64,000 nucleotides of DNA. It comes from Evansella alkalicola (GTDB lineage: Bacteria > Bacillota > Bacilli > Bacillales > Salisediminibacteriaceae). Both the position numbers and the translations under genes were made by a program. Location of the stretch: the NCBI RefSeq assembly GCF_019042735.1, contig NZ_JAHQCR010000057.1:15595-79594 (forward strand), read 5' to 3'. Under the pieces are notes generated by a model, which saw nothing but the letters and a program-made list of their open reading frames with translations, did no database searches and was not told the DNA's origin. Shown in pieces: positions 51,653 through 61,274 of the stretch; position 1 is the first letter of the stretch; each line of letters starts with the position of its first letter.

Positions 51653-52876
51653 TTAATCAGCTTCTTCCTCAGTTAAAAACATCTCATGGAGGGCGTTAAC
51701 AGCTTCTATCATATCTTCATTCCTTACTAAAACCCAGATGGTAGTATGGGAATCTGCCGATTGTAATATTTGAATGTTTTTACTTGATAAAGCCTCAACT
51801 ATCCTAGCTGTTACACCAGGAACACCAGTCATTCCCGCACCTACAGCTGATACTTTAGCACAATGCTTAAGGATTTGAGGCTCTAAATCCATATCTTTCA
51901 GAATTGCCTCTGCCTTATCTGCCACATCATCGCTAACGGTATATGCCACCCCAAGGGGATGAATATTTATGAAATCAACGGATATACCTTCATTAGCCAT
52001 TGCTTTAAATACTTTCGACTGCAGGTCATATTCTCCATCTTTCGCTGTAACCTTGATTTGTGTAACATTTTGCACATGAGCAATACCTGTTACTTGGCGT
52101 TCAATTACATCTCTTCCAACAGCACTCGTAGTGCTAGATGTAATTAATGTACCTGTTGAGTTAGAGTATGTGGATCGAATCCTAATAGGTACCTTTGCCT
52201 GCATGGCCACTTCAACTGCTCGAGGGTGGATGACCTTCGCTCCTTGATAAGCCATATTGCAAATTTCATTATATGTTACAACAGATAGAGGTTTTGCCTT
52301 ATCTACAATTCTTGGATCAGCCGTCATGACACCAGCAACATCAGTAAATATGTCCACCACATCTGCACTTAAGGCAGCACCTAACGCTGTAGCAGAGGTA
52401 TCACTTCCTCCTCTTCCAAGAGTAGCTGTTGTTCCCTTCGGAGTTTCCCCCTGAAAACCAGTTACAACTATTACATCATGTTCATTTAACAAGTTTTTTA
52501 ACCCATTAACTTTCATTTCCGTAATTTTTGCATTGGAATAATCTTCGTTTGTTCTAAAACCTGCTTGTGCACCTGTAATAGCTAAAGAATTTATTCCCTT
52601 CTGTTGAAGGAGATTAGAAAATACAACAGAGGATATTGTTTCTCCACAAGAAGCTAATAAATCAAGCTCTCGCTTCGAAATATTGCTGTTTACTCCACCG
52701 ACAAGGTTTAGCAATGTGTCCGTTGCATATGGGTCACCAACCCTTCCCATGGCCGACACAACAACAACTACCTTATATCCTTCCTTTAATGCTTGTGCAA
52801 CATGGTTTGCTGCTAAATCCCTCACTTCGTCATTTTTAAGAGAGGTTCCTCCGAACTTTTGAACAATTATATTCAT
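51653..52876 (-). CDS. dapG: Aspartokinase I
   Basis: DapG phosphorylates aspartate at the start of the lysine, threonine, methionine and DAP pathways. The 407-residue protein has the kinase motif VQKFGGTSL, the GFQGETPKG and GRGGSDTSA blocks and two ACT domains (about 260-400). Its place beside asd and dapA matches the DAP-sensitive aspartokinase I of B. subtilis. No lysine riboswitch is seen upstream. Confidence 0.95.
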   Translation of the reverse strand: MNIIVQKFGGTSLKNDEVRDLAANHVAQALKEGYKVVVVVSAMGRVGDPYATDTLLNLVGGVNSNISKRELDLLASCGETISSVVFSNLLQQKGINSLAITGAQAGFRTNEDYSNAKITEMKVNGLKNLLNEHDVIVVTGFQGETPKGTTATLGRGGSDTSATALGAALSADVVDIFTDVAGVMTADPRIVDKAKPLSVVTYNEICNMAYQGAKVIHPRAVEVAMQAKVPIRIRSTYSNSTGTLITSSTTSAVGRDVIERQVTGIAHVQNVTQIKVTAKDGEYDLQSKVFKAMANEGISVDFINIHPLGVAYTVSDDVADKAEAILKDMDLEPQILKHCAKVSAVGAGMTGVPGVTARIVEALSSKNIQILQSADSHTTIWVLVRNEDMIEAVNALHEMFLTEEEAD

Positions 52877-52922
52877 CTATTTCACCTCATACCCATCTTA
52901 ATATGTGTTTAAGGTATTAAAA

Positions 52923-53972
52923 TTACTTGCCTAACAGTCCTAGTTTTTCTAATGAAAAAGCAATTTGCACTGAGTTTAAAGCAGCTCCCTTTAATAGGTT
53001 ATCTGCTACTACCCACATGTGGAATCCTTTTGTATTATCTAAATCATGACGAATTCTTCCAACGAAAACATCATCTTTACCTGCAGCATCAGTTGCTAGA
53101 GGATATAGCTGTTCTTTTGGATCGTCTTGTAAAGTTATACCTTGTGATTCTTGCAGTAGATTTTTGATTTCCTCTACGGAAACTCCATCTTGCTCTACTT
53201 CGATATATACGGATTCGGAATGACCTGTTTCAACTGGTAATCGAACACAAGTAGCTGCCACTTGAAGAGAATCATCGTGCATAATTTTCTTCGTTTCATT
53301 AATCATTTTCATTTCTTCAAATGTATAACCGTTCTCTTGGAATAGATCAATTTGTGGTACTGCATTATATGCTATTTGATAATGCTTTTTATCTCCACCA
53401 ACCGGTAGGATCTCTGGATTGATCTCTTCATTATTTAAAATTTGGCGTGATTGGTTGTACATTTCATCAACAGCTTCAGCTCCTGCACCTGAAACGGCTT
53501 GATAAGTACTAACCATTACTCTTTTTAAGCCAAATGCTTTTCTAATTGGCTCTAATGCTACCACCATTTGTATAGTAGAACAGTTAGGGTTAGCAATAAT
53601 ACCTTGATGTTCTTTTAAGTCTTGTTCATTTACTTCCGGTACTACAAGGGGAATATTCTCATCCATACGGAATGCACTAGTATTATCAACTACGATTGCC
53701 CCACGTTTTACCGCTTCTGGTGCTAGTGCCTTAGATACTGATCCTCCTGCACTAAATAAAGCTAATTCAATGTTTTCAAAGGAGTCTGGAGTTGCCTCTT
53801 GTACTGTTAATTCTTCCCCTTTAAATAATACTTTTTTACCTGCTGACCGTTTTGATGATAATGGTAATAAAGATGCAACTGGAAATTCCAATCGTTCTAA
53901 TGTTTTAAGCATTTGCTGTCCAACTGCTCCAGTAGCTCCAACAACTGCAACTCGATATCCTAATTTACTCAT
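52923..53972 (-). CDS. asd: Aspartate-semialdehyde dehydrogenase
   Basis: Asd reduces aspartyl phosphate to the semialdehyde. The 349-residue protein begins MSKLGYRVAVVGATGAVGQ with the NADP motif, and the active-site Cys is in ANPNCSTIQM. His in GHSESVYIE is also kept. I use the ATG at 53972, where relatives start; a longer frame to 54038 adds an unrelated leader. The gene follows a hairpin terminator after dpaB, suggesting a promoter of its own. Confidence 0.95.
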   Translation of the reverse strand: MSKLGYRVAVVGATGAVGQQMLKTLERLEFPVASLLPLSSKRSAGKKVLFKGEELTVQEATPDSFENIELALFSAGGSVSKALAPEAVKRGAIVVDNTSAFRMDENIPLVVPEVNEQDLKEHQGIIANPNCSTIQMVVALEPIRKAFGLKRVMVSTYQAVSGAGAEAVDEMYNQSRQILNNEEINPEILPVGGDKKHYQIAYNAVPQIDLFQENGYTFEEMKMINETKKIMHDDSLQVAATCVRLPVETGHSESVYIEVEQDGVSVEEIKNLLQESQGITLQDDPKEQLYPLATDAAGKDDVFVGRIRHDLDNTKGFHMWVVADNLLKGAALNSVQIAFSLEKLGLLGK

Positions 53973-54062
53973 AACTAAAAATTCTCCCTTCCCTTTGTGT
54001 GCTGCTTCCTCGTCCCCTACTTCTATTGAAAAGATCATAGAAAGTCTTTCAATACCTTCAGA

Positions 54063-54097
54063 AAAACATAACGTAGTTAAGGAGGACCTTAACTACG
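54063..54097 (-). terminator. Perfect hairpin between dpaB and asd
   Basis: CGTAGTTAAGG / CCTTAACTACG is a perfect 11-bp stem with a four-base loop (54072-54097), followed on the minus strand by TTATGTTTTT. It probably separates sporulation transcripts of dpaAB from asd-dapG-dapA. Confidence 0.82.
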
Positions 54098-54164
54098 AGA
54101 AGCAAACATAGCAAGATTAATTCTTACCTCTAATCTATTTTAACAACAGTTGGGGAATTTTTCA

Positions 54165-54758
54165 CTATTCTTTGTATCTTTCAATTAAAACTGGTTGAAT
54201 TTGTTGATGATTTAACGCTGCTTCCACTGTTTGAGGAAGCTTTGTCATATCAGCTACAAGAGAATTAGGTTTCTTATAAGGGTGATCTTGCCCGAACGGA
54301 ACAAAATATATATTTTTTGTTGACATTAACTTCATAATATTAACACCATTCAATCCTAACGCATCATTTGTTGAAATACCTAATACAACTGGCTTACCAG
54401 TTCTTAACGTAGCTTTAGCACCCATTAAAACAGGAGAATCAGTTAATGCATTCGCAAATTTACTTGTTGACCCACCTGTTAACGGGGCTATTACCATACA
54501 ATCTAGAGGAGTCTGCGGTCCAAATGGTTCTGCTTTTGGAATTGTGTTGACTATCGGCTCATCTGTGATGGCTTGGATTTTTTCCAACCAATCTGCTGCT
54601 TTACCAAATTTAGAATCTGTTGACTGTACTGTATAACTGACAAATGGTGTAACTCTTGCGCCAGCATCCACTAATTCCTGCATCACAGGTAATACCTCAT
54701 CATACGTACAATGTGAACCTGTTAAACCAAAACCAATGTGCTTCCCCTTTAGTGACAT
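54165..54758 (-). CDS. dpaB: Dipicolinate synthase subunit B
   Basis: DpaB (SpoVFB) is a flavoprotein-like subunit that with DpaA oxidises the DapA product to dipicolinic acid in the mother cell. The 197-residue protein has the flavoprotein fold pattern (GFGLTGSHCTYDEVLP, APLTGGSTSKFANALTDSP). It overlaps dpaA by one base, typical of the operon. Expected to be sigma-K dependent. Confidence 0.95.
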   Translation of the reverse strand: MSLKGKHIGFGLTGSHCTYDEVLPVMQELVDAGARVTPFVSYTVQSTDSKFGKAADWLEKIQAITDEPIVNTIPKAEPFGPQTPLDCMVIAPLTGGSTSKFANALTDSPVLMGAKATLRTGKPVVLGISTNDALGLNGVNIMKLMSTKNIYFVPFGQDHPYKKPNSLVADMTKLPQTVEAALNHQQIQPVLIERYKE

Positions 54759-55660
54759 TACTCATTTCCTCCTTTTTGTGTTTCCAGTTGCTCCCATAGT
54801 AAATTAGTTAAAACACCAGCTATTATTTTTCCTGCCGTTTTTGGTGCAACAATACCTGGTAATCCTGGAGCTAGTAATGCTTTGATACCTCGTTTTTCTG
54901 CATATCTAAAATCCGTTCCCCCTGGCTTGGATGCTAAATCAACAATCAAACAATTTGGTAGCATTTTTGATAATACATCTACGTTCAGTATCTTCGCAGG
55001 GATTGTATTAATAATTACATCAGCATGCTTAACATTATTAGGTAGCTCGTTTACAGAATAGGACGTAAACCCACATTCGAAAGCCCTAGCCCTAAGTTCA
55101 GGTTCATCTGCAACGACCTCAACATTTGCTCCAAGGTTTTTAAATGTCTTGGCAACTGTTATCCCTACCCTTCCAAAACCAGATACAATTACATTGGCAC
55201 CATGAATTGTGATATCTGTATTTTGAATGACCATCATAACGGTCCCTTCTGCTGTAGGTACTGAATTGTAGATGGCCACATCATCACGCTGGAGTAGTTC
55301 TACAAGCTCACAATCATTGTCATCTACAAGACTTTTTAATTTTTCATTGGAAATCCCTGAGTACACCATCGTTCCTTTTGGTGTATCGCCTAGCCAATCT
55401 TCAGGTAACACAATCTTTTCCCCAGAAAAAATCGATTCAATTTCCCCTTCTTCATTCATACCACTTACTGGTAATACAATTGCGTCTAACGTTCCAGGAT
55501 CTACGGAGTGGAAATTTTGTTTACTCGCCCCTGCAAATCCGTCATCTAATTGCTCAAATCCAATTAAGGATACTTTTCCATCAAGCTCTGAAATTTTCCT
55601 AATAACCTCTAGTTGTCTTGCGTCTCCACCAATTACAGCAATATGCATATCTGTTAGCAA
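54758..55660 (-). CDS. dpaA: Dipicolinate synthase subunit A
   Basis: DpaA (SpoVFA) is the NADP-binding subunit of dipicolinate synthase. The 300-residue protein has an N-terminal IAVIGGDARQLEVIRK motif and a central Rossmann motif VSGFGRVGITVAKTF. The C-terminus has DLASKPGGTDFRYAEKRGIKALLAPGLPGIVAPKTAG, the family signature. I set the start at the TTG at 55660, nine bases after GGGGAGG, so the protein begins like B. subtilis SpoVFA; an in-frame ATG at 55687 would put that site inside the gene. Confidence 0.93.
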   Translation of the reverse strand: MLTDMHIAVIGGDARQLEVIRKISELDGKVSLIGFEQLDDGFAGASKQNFHSVDPGTLDAIVLPVSGMNEEGEIESIFSGEKIVLPEDWLGDTPKGTMVYSGISNEKLKSLVDDNDCELVELLQRDDVAIYNSVPTAEGTVMMVIQNTDITIHGANVIVSGFGRVGITVAKTFKNLGANVEVVADEPELRARAFECGFTSYSVNELPNNVKHADVIINTIPAKILNVDVLSKMLPNCLIVDLASKPGGTDFRYAEKRGIKALLAPGLPGIVAPKTAGKIIAGVLTNLLWEQLETQKGGNE

Positions 55661-55885
55661 AACTTTATTCCTCCCCTTTCTTACCACTCATTTTTTATTT
55701 GAAGGGGACCAATGCCTGCGTTTTTGTGAAACTCACTAACTCATGACATATTATGTGGGTGCCCCTCATGGTGTGAAACGTGGACATAAATTTCTTGAAT
55801 TACATGTAAAAAATGCAGTTTAGCAAGGGAAGTAAAGCCCCTGTGTAAGCTTCCACTCATGTATATTATTTTTGAAACAGATAAA

Positions 55886-55918
55886 AACAGAAAAAGAGCT
55901 AGGGAATACCCCTAGCTC
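55886..55918 (-). terminator. ymxH terminator
   Basis: GAGCTAGGG / CCCTAGCTC stem with a short loop, followed on the minus strand by TTTTTCTGTTTTT. Confidence 0.88.
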
Positions 55919-55935
55919 GTACGTGTATGGATTTA

Positions 55936-56166
55936 TTACACCTCAATAATAATCATATCTGTTCCAATTTTTTTTATCTGATTCCAATACACCGTCACTT
56001 CTTTATCCCTTTTTCCCATCCCAAACCACTTTAAGGTCGGGATAACAAAAGCCTCGATTTGACCATCCTTTTCATCAATAATCAAATCTGTTTGGCCAAG
56101 AACTCCTAAGCGCTCGCCTTTTTCATAATCAATAATTTCTTTATTGCTAATTTCGCTTAAACGCAT
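55936..56166 (-). CDS. ymxH: YmxH (YlmC/YmxH family sporulation protein)
   Basis: A 76-residue PRC-barrel protein (MRLSEISNKEIIDYEKGERLGVLG) of the YlmC/YmxH family, widespread in spore formers. The ATG at 56166 follows GGGAGGGG; a longer frame to 56214 puts this site inside the gene. It lies between dpaA and mlpA as in B. subtilis. Its exact role is not known to me. Confidence 0.9.
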   Translation of the reverse strand: MRLSEISNKEIIDYEKGERLGVLGQTDLIIDEKDGQIEAFVIPTLKWFGMGKRDKEVTVYWNQIKKIGTDMIIIEV

Positions 56167-56247
56167 GCAATCCCCTCCCATCACTATAATCGTATGAAAG
56201 GAAGAAAAAAACATGTCTAATATATATTTTTATATGTTACGTGAAAA

Positions 56248-56300
56248 TAGGTTTTATTGGAACAAACTACGGTTTACTAACTTTCGGTAGGATTCTCGAG
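56248..56300. repeat. Truncated REP-like element
   Basis: AGGTTTTATTGGAACAAACTACGGTTTACT matches the outer end of the element at 10352-10460 (short pieces only are quoted there). The rest of the element is missing, so it is a relic between ymxH and mlpA. Confidence 0.65.
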
Positions 56301-56309
56301 ATTTGTTTT

Positions 56310-57554
56310 TCATGATGTGACGCCTTTAGGTAGCTCTCCGTTTGGACTGATCAATGTTAGGGAAAAGTCTTTGGAAAAAATTTGTTCTGTCGTCTCTTGA
56401 ATATGTTTAGAGCCAACACCATCAATAGCTTCGACTATTTCATCTAATGTACGATGTTTCCCTAAAAGTAGCTCATTTTTCCCATTACGACTCATTCTAC
56501 TATTTGTGCTTTCAAGCCCTAGCATTAAACTACCCTTTAGCTGTTCTTTACCATTTGTCAATTCTTTCTCAGATAATCCATCTGATTGGATTTGTTTAAC
56601 TGTATTCATTAATACATCAAACAGCTCATCTAAATGCTTCTGTGCTGTTCCTGCATAAATGGTGAGCATACCAGTATCATGAAAGGATGAATGATAGGAG
56701 AATACTGAATAGGCTAAGCCACGCTTTTCCCTTACTTCCTGGAACAATCTACTACTCATACTTCCTCCTAGTGCATTATTAAGTAAAACTAAACTGTAAA
56801 TCTGTTCATCATGCAGTGGAAAGCCTTCATAGCCAATACATAAATGTGCCTGTTCAATATCCTTCTTACGTGCAATCCTGTCGGAATTAAATGTCGGTTT
56901 CTCAAAAGTAGTATTTTCCTTCGACCCTTTTTTCATCTGAGAAAATGAGTTTTCAACGTACTTCACAAATGACTCATCTACATTTCCACAAATTGAAATA
57001 ACAACATTCCCTGCGTGGTAATTCTTATCCATGTATTTAAATAAAGATTCAGAAGAAAAATTCGAAAGTGTATCTTCCGTACCTAAAATAGGATAGCCTA
57101 ACGGGTGATCTCCATAGCTTGCTCTACTTAGTAAGTCATGGACTATATCATCTGGGGTATCTTCATACATCTTAATCTCTTCTAAGACAACCCCTTTTTC
57201 TTTATTCAATTCATCCTTGTCGAAAGTAGAATGGAAATACATATCAGATAATACATCAACTGCATGCTCTGCATGGCTATCTAATACCTTAGCATAGTAG
57301 CAAGTATACTCTTTAGATGTGAAGGCATTGACGTGACCTCCAATCGAATCAAAGGATTCTGCAATTTGTTGGGCAGACCTCGATTTTGTTCCTTTAAAAA
57401 ACATATGTTCTAAAAAATGTGATACTCCATTCTCTTGTTTCGTTTCAAACCTAGAGCCTGTTCCAATCCAGATACCAATTGCAACAGACCTTACAGTATG
57501 GTTTGGCTCATATACAATTCTTAATCCATTGTCACCTACAAAGCGTTTTATCAC
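56310..57554 (-). CDS. mlpA: MlpA (YmxG), M16-family processing-peptidase-like protease
   Basis: A 414-residue zinc protease resembling the mitochondrial processing peptidase beta subunit, with an intact HFLEH (His46, Glu49, His50) and the YYAKVLDSHAEHAVDVLSDM and GLAYSVFSYHSSF blocks. In B. subtilis it affects extracellular protease (aprE) expression. The GTG at 57554, six bases after AGGAGG, is the best start; an ATG six codons upstream overlaps the site. It follows ylxY by 26 bp. Confidence 0.93.
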   Translation of the reverse strand: MIKRFVGDNGLRIVYEPNHTVRSVAIGIWIGTGSRFETKQENGVSHFLEHMFFKGTKSRSAQQIAESFDSIGGHVNAFTSKEYTCYYAKVLDSHAEHAVDVLSDMYFHSTFDKDELNKEKGVVLEEIKMYEDTPDDIVHDLLSRASYGDHPLGYPILGTEDTLSNFSSESLFKYMDKNYHAGNVVISICGNVDESFVKYVENSFSQMKKGSKENTTFEKPTFNSDRIARKKDIEQAHLCIGYEGFPLHDEQIYSLVLLNNALGGSMSSRLFQEVREKRGLAYSVFSYHSSFHDTGMLTIYAGTAQKHLDELFDVLMNTVKQIQSDGLSEKELTNGKEQLKGSLMLGLESTNSRMSRNGKNELLLGKHRTLDEIVEAIDGVGSKHIQETTEQIFSKDFSLTLISPNGELPKGVTS

Positions 57555-57580
57555 TGTGATCCTCCTAAACATAACAAAAA

Positions 57581-58558
57581 CTATTGTTGTCTGATGGTTG
57601 TAATTCTCGTTTCACTTAAAACCTCACTTACCGTACCAAGCATATACCCTTTGTCTTTAATACCTTCTATCATTGATTCTAATCCATGTAAAGTAGATTC
57701 AGTAGGATGCATCAAAATTAAAGAGCCTGGCTCTGTTTTTTGTACAACACGGCTAGCCATTTGTTGTGGCTCAGGTTTTTTCCAATCAATTGTATCCACA
57801 GTCCATAACACTGTGTATAAATCATGTTCTCTTGCTACCTCAAGCACTTCCTGACGATAGCTCCCACTAGGTGGTGCGAACCATTGAGGAGTTCTGTCTA
57901 TTGTAGCTTGTATAATTTCATTAGTTTTAATGATTTCATCCAAGATTCTACCTCTGGACAATGTTTTCATATCTGGGTGAGAATATGCATGGTTACCAAC
58001 CTCATGCCCTTCTTCTACGATCATTTTAGCAAGTTTTGGATTATTTTTCACCCATGAACCATCTAGAAAGAAGGTGGCCTTTACTTGATGCCGCTTCATG
58101 ACTTTTAGTATATCTGGGAGGTATTCATTACCCCATGCTACATTCACCATCATCGAGACCATTGGTTTATCTGGATGTCCCCTATAGATAGGTGCTGGAT
58201 CTAAATCCTCTAAAGTAACTTTAGGAGAGATTTGATTAAATACTAGACCGTCCTCCTGAAATTCCCCTAGTTGCTGCATGTTATTATATGAGGCTTCTAC
58301 GTCAACCTCTATACCATTGTATCCAGGAATGGCTTTCCACACCTTATCAATTACAGCGTCTTGTGCCTTAATTTCGTACTCATCTTTTTTTTCATCAATT
58401 TCTAAATATAATGGATCCTTCTGATTCATTACTGTTATCGCATCTTCTCTTAATTCATTAATATATCCACTTGTAATTGGATTTTGAACACTAGATAAAG
58501 ATATGATTAAAATGATTAGAAAAGTCATAGATTGTAATACAAATTTCCTTATCATCAC
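57581..58558 (-). CDS. ylxY: YlxY, polysaccharide deacetylase-like protein
   Basis: The 325-residue protein has an N-terminal membrane anchor or signal peptide (about 5-22) and a NodB deacetylase domain (about 120-315). The metal-binding HxxxxHPD block is present as NHAYSHPDM, but the first strand reads SMMVNVAWGNEY, not the usual TFDDGP. The catalytic Asp pair is therefore missing, which as far as I recall is also true of B. subtilis YlxY. It may bind rather than cleave glycan. It lies between pnp and mlpA. Confidence 0.85.
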   Translation of the reverse strand: MMIRKFVLQSMTFLIILIISLSSVQNPITSGYINELREDAITVMNQKDPLYLEIDEKKDEYEIKAQDAVIDKVWKAIPGYNGIEVDVEASYNNMQQLGEFQEDGLVFNQISPKVTLEDLDPAPIYRGHPDKPMVSMMVNVAWGNEYLPDILKVMKRHQVKATFFLDGSWVKNNPKLAKMIVEEGHEVGNHAYSHPDMKTLSRGRILDEIIKTNEIIQATIDRTPQWFAPPSGSYRQEVLEVAREHDLYTVLWTVDTIDWKKPEPQQMASRVVQKTEPGSLILMHPTESTLHGLESMIEGIKDKGYMLGTVSEVLSETRITTIRQQ

Positions 58559-58632
58559 TATCCCCCCTCATCTATAAAATTATGCATGAGGTGGACAAGG
58601 TAGAACGTAAGTAATCAATTGGATGAACTTAT

Positions 58633-58658
58633 AAAAGACTGGGGAGCCCCAGTCTTTT
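58633..58658 (-). terminator. pnp terminator
   Basis: AAAAGACTGGG / CCCAGTCTTTT stem with a three-base loop right after pnp. Confidence 0.88.
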
Positions 58659-58675
58659 CGTTTTTTATTATGTGT

Positions 58676-60769
58676 TTATTTATTTTCTTCTGGTAATAAG
58701 GCTTTCCTTGACAGGTTAACACGGCCTTGGTTATCAATTTCAGTTACTTTTACCATAATTTCATCACCAATGGAGACAACATCCTCCACTTTATTTACTC
58801 GTTCTTTTGCTAACTGTGATATGTGAACTAAACCATCTTTACCTTTGAACAACTCTACGAAAGCACCGAACTTTTCAATTCGTTTTACTTTACCTAAGTA
58901 AGTTTGTCCAACTTCCACTTCGCGGATAATATCTTCAATAATTTGCTTTGCTTTTAAGTTCATTTCATTATCTGCAGAAGCAATGTAGACAAGACCATCT
59001 TGCTCAATATCAATTTTTACCCCAGTATCTTCAATGATTTGATTAATCATTTTACCGCTTGGCCCAATAACGTCACGGATCTTATCGGGATTAATTTTCA
59101 TCGTAAGAATTTTTGGTGCATACTGACTCAATTCATTACGGGATTCAGGAATAGCTGAAAGCATGCTTTCTAGAATCTTCATTCGACCATCTTTCGCTTG
59201 ATCCAATGCTTGCTCTAATACTTCCTGACTAATACCTGAAATCTTAATATCCATTTGTAGTGCAGTAACACCTTTAGCAGTACCAGCTACTTTAAAGTCC
59301 ATATCTCCTAAGGCATCTTCCATACCTTGAATATCTGTTAACACTGTTACATCATCTTCATGCTTCACAAGTCCCATAGCGATACCTGCTACTGGCGCTT
59401 TTATTGGAACACCTGCTGCCATCATTGCTAGCGTACTTGCACAGATACTCGCTTGAGATGTAGAACCATTTGATTCTAATACCTCAGATACTAATCGAAT
59501 GGTGTATGGGAATTCATCCTCTGAAGGAATAACTTGCTCTAAAGCACGCTCCCCTAATGCACCATGACCAATTTCTCTTCGGCCAGGTCCACGAATTGGC
59601 CCAGTTTCTCCAACACTGAAGGATGGAAAATTATAATGGTGCATAAATCGCTTAGACTCTTCAATTCCTAATCCATCTAAAATCTGCACATCACCTAGAG
59701 CACCTAGAGTACAAATGCTTAGGGCTTGTGTTTGTCCCCTTGTAAACAACCCTGAACCATGTGTCCTTGGTAAAATATCCACTTCTGATGCTAAAGGACG
59801 AATTTCTTCTGGCTTACGACCATCTGGACGAATTTTATCCTTAGTAATTAACACTCGAACAGTCTCTTTAAAGAGCTTGTCCAATACTTCTTTCGCTTCT
59901 GACGATCTGTCTTCTTCTTCAGAAACATAACCTTCTATGATTCGATCAAAAACTTCTTTCACCGCAGCATCTCTAGCATGCTTTTCTTCCACTAAAGCAG
60001 CCGTTTTCAAGTCTTCCATTGCCTTTTCTCTAATTTCAGATTCTAGCTCACTATCGACAAGCTTTAACTGAACTTCCATTTTTTCCTTGCCAACCTTTGC
60101 TACAATCTCTTCTTGGAAAGCAATAATTCGTTTAATCTCCTCGTGACCATACAAAATAGCTTCTAACATTGTTTCTTCTGGAACTTCTTCTGCACCAGCT
60201 TCTACCATATTAATTGCTTCTTTTGTACCGGCAACGACAAGATTAATATCACTTTGGTCTAATTGGCTAGGAGTTGGATTAATAATAAACTCTCCATTAA
60301 TTCTTCCTACTGTTACACCTGCAATTGGTCCATCAAATGGAATATCAGAAATGGATAATGCAAGGGATGAACCAAGCATTGCTGCCATCTCAGAGGTTGC
60401 ATCTTGATCATTACTCATCACGATACTGATAACTTGTACATCATTTCTGAAACCATCTGGAAAAAGTGGGCGTATTGGACGGTCAATTAAACGACTAGTC
60501 AATACAGCATGGTCGCTTGGACGACCTTCACGTTTAATAAATCCGCCTGGTATTTTACCAGCTGCATATAATCTTTCCTCATAGTTTACTGTTAATGGGA
60601 AGAAAGGCAAATCCTTTGGTTCTTTAGAGGCCGTTGCTGTAGATAGTACAGCTGTGTCTCCATATCGGACCATAACAGCGCCATTTGCCTGTTTCGCTAA
60701 TTGACCTACTTCAAAGGTCAATGTACGGCCAGCCCATTCCATTGAAAACGATTGTTTTTCTTGTGTCAT
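58676..60769 (-). CDS. pnp: Polynucleotide phosphorylase
   Basis: PNPase degrades RNA from the 3' end with phosphate. The 697-residue protein has two RNase PH domains (with FFPLTVNYEE, SDHAVLTSRLIDRP and the second core PRTHGSGLFTRGQTQ), a KH domain (KIRDVIGPSGKMINQI) and an S1 domain (GQTYLGKVKRIEKFGAFVEL). All parts are complete. It follows rpsO after a 500-bp leader and has a terminator. Confidence 0.98.
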   Translation of the reverse strand: MTQEKQSFSMEWAGRTLTFEVGQLAKQANGAVMVRYGDTAVLSTATASKEPKDLPFFPLTVNYEERLYAAGKIPGGFIKREGRPSDHAVLTSRLIDRPIRPLFPDGFRNDVQVISIVMSNDQDATSEMAAMLGSSLALSISDIPFDGPIAGVTVGRINGEFIINPTPSQLDQSDINLVVAGTKEAINMVEAGAEEVPEETMLEAILYGHEEIKRIIAFQEEIVAKVGKEKMEVQLKLVDSELESEIREKAMEDLKTAALVEEKHARDAAVKEVFDRIIEGYVSEEEDRSSEAKEVLDKLFKETVRVLITKDKIRPDGRKPEEIRPLASEVDILPRTHGSGLFTRGQTQALSICTLGALGDVQILDGLGIEESKRFMHHYNFPSFSVGETGPIRGPGRREIGHGALGERALEQVIPSEDEFPYTIRLVSEVLESNGSTSQASICASTLAMMAAGVPIKAPVAGIAMGLVKHEDDVTVLTDIQGMEDALGDMDFKVAGTAKGVTALQMDIKISGISQEVLEQALDQAKDGRMKILESMLSAIPESRNELSQYAPKILTMKINPDKIRDVIGPSGKMINQIIEDTGVKIDIEQDGLVYIASADNEMNLKAKQIIEDIIREVEVGQTYLGKVKRIEKFGAFVELFKGKDGLVHISQLAKERVNKVEDVVSIGDEIMVKVTEIDNQGRVNLSRKALLPEENK

Positions 60770-61242
60770 CTTGCGTGTACCCCTCTCGTCCTTATAATCT
60801 TATCCTATTATGATTATTGTTGGCTTATTTTTATGTACTAAACATGCTGTAGTTATAAAAATGAAAATTCCCTATTGGATAGAAAGGAAAGTTGTTCCAT
60901 TTTACAACCCTAACTAATATCATATCAAAAAAACCTTTAATAGGAAATACAAACCATTAAAAATAGAACTGAGTATAAATTCTATTCATATATATAGTCA
61001 TTTATTTTAAATATGTTCCACTGCGGCTGGTTAGCCTCCTTTATGATATATAGAGGCCCACTGAGAAAGTTTATATAGTAATTAGTAACTAACTCAACAA
61101 CTGGATGCGAGTATTCAAATAATGGTGTAGCTGAGACCTACGCAAACTCGCTTACTACGGTCTCAGCAACTTTCCTTATTTAAGTTGCAAGAACATATAT
61201 TATGTAAATTTATTACTTAAATTAGCTTTGTTTTAACCATAT
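60770..61242. other. pnp leader region
   Basis: An AT-rich leader of about 470 bp without a gene. The one clear structure is the hairpin at 61130-61167. In other bacteria the pnp leader is a site of autoregulation through RNA processing, but nothing here shows that directly. Confidence 0.5.
61130..61167. repeat. Hairpin in the rpsO-pnp intergenic region
   Basis: GCTGAGACC / GGTCTCAGC is a perfect nine-base stem around a 20-base loop that can partly extend the pairing (TACG...). No T-run follows on the minus strand. Confidence 0.65.
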
Positions 61243-61270
61243 AAAAAAAGCGGGATGACTCCCGCTTTCC
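61243..61270 (-). terminator. rpsO terminator
   Basis: AAAGCGGGA / TCCCGCTTT stem followed on the minus strand by a T-run, right after rpsO. Confidence 0.9.
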
Positions 61271-61274
61271 TTGA

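Noticed and set aside
51640..52930. Lysine riboswitch near dapG
   Set aside because: Only short gaps separate asd, dapG and dapA; none could hold the aptamer.
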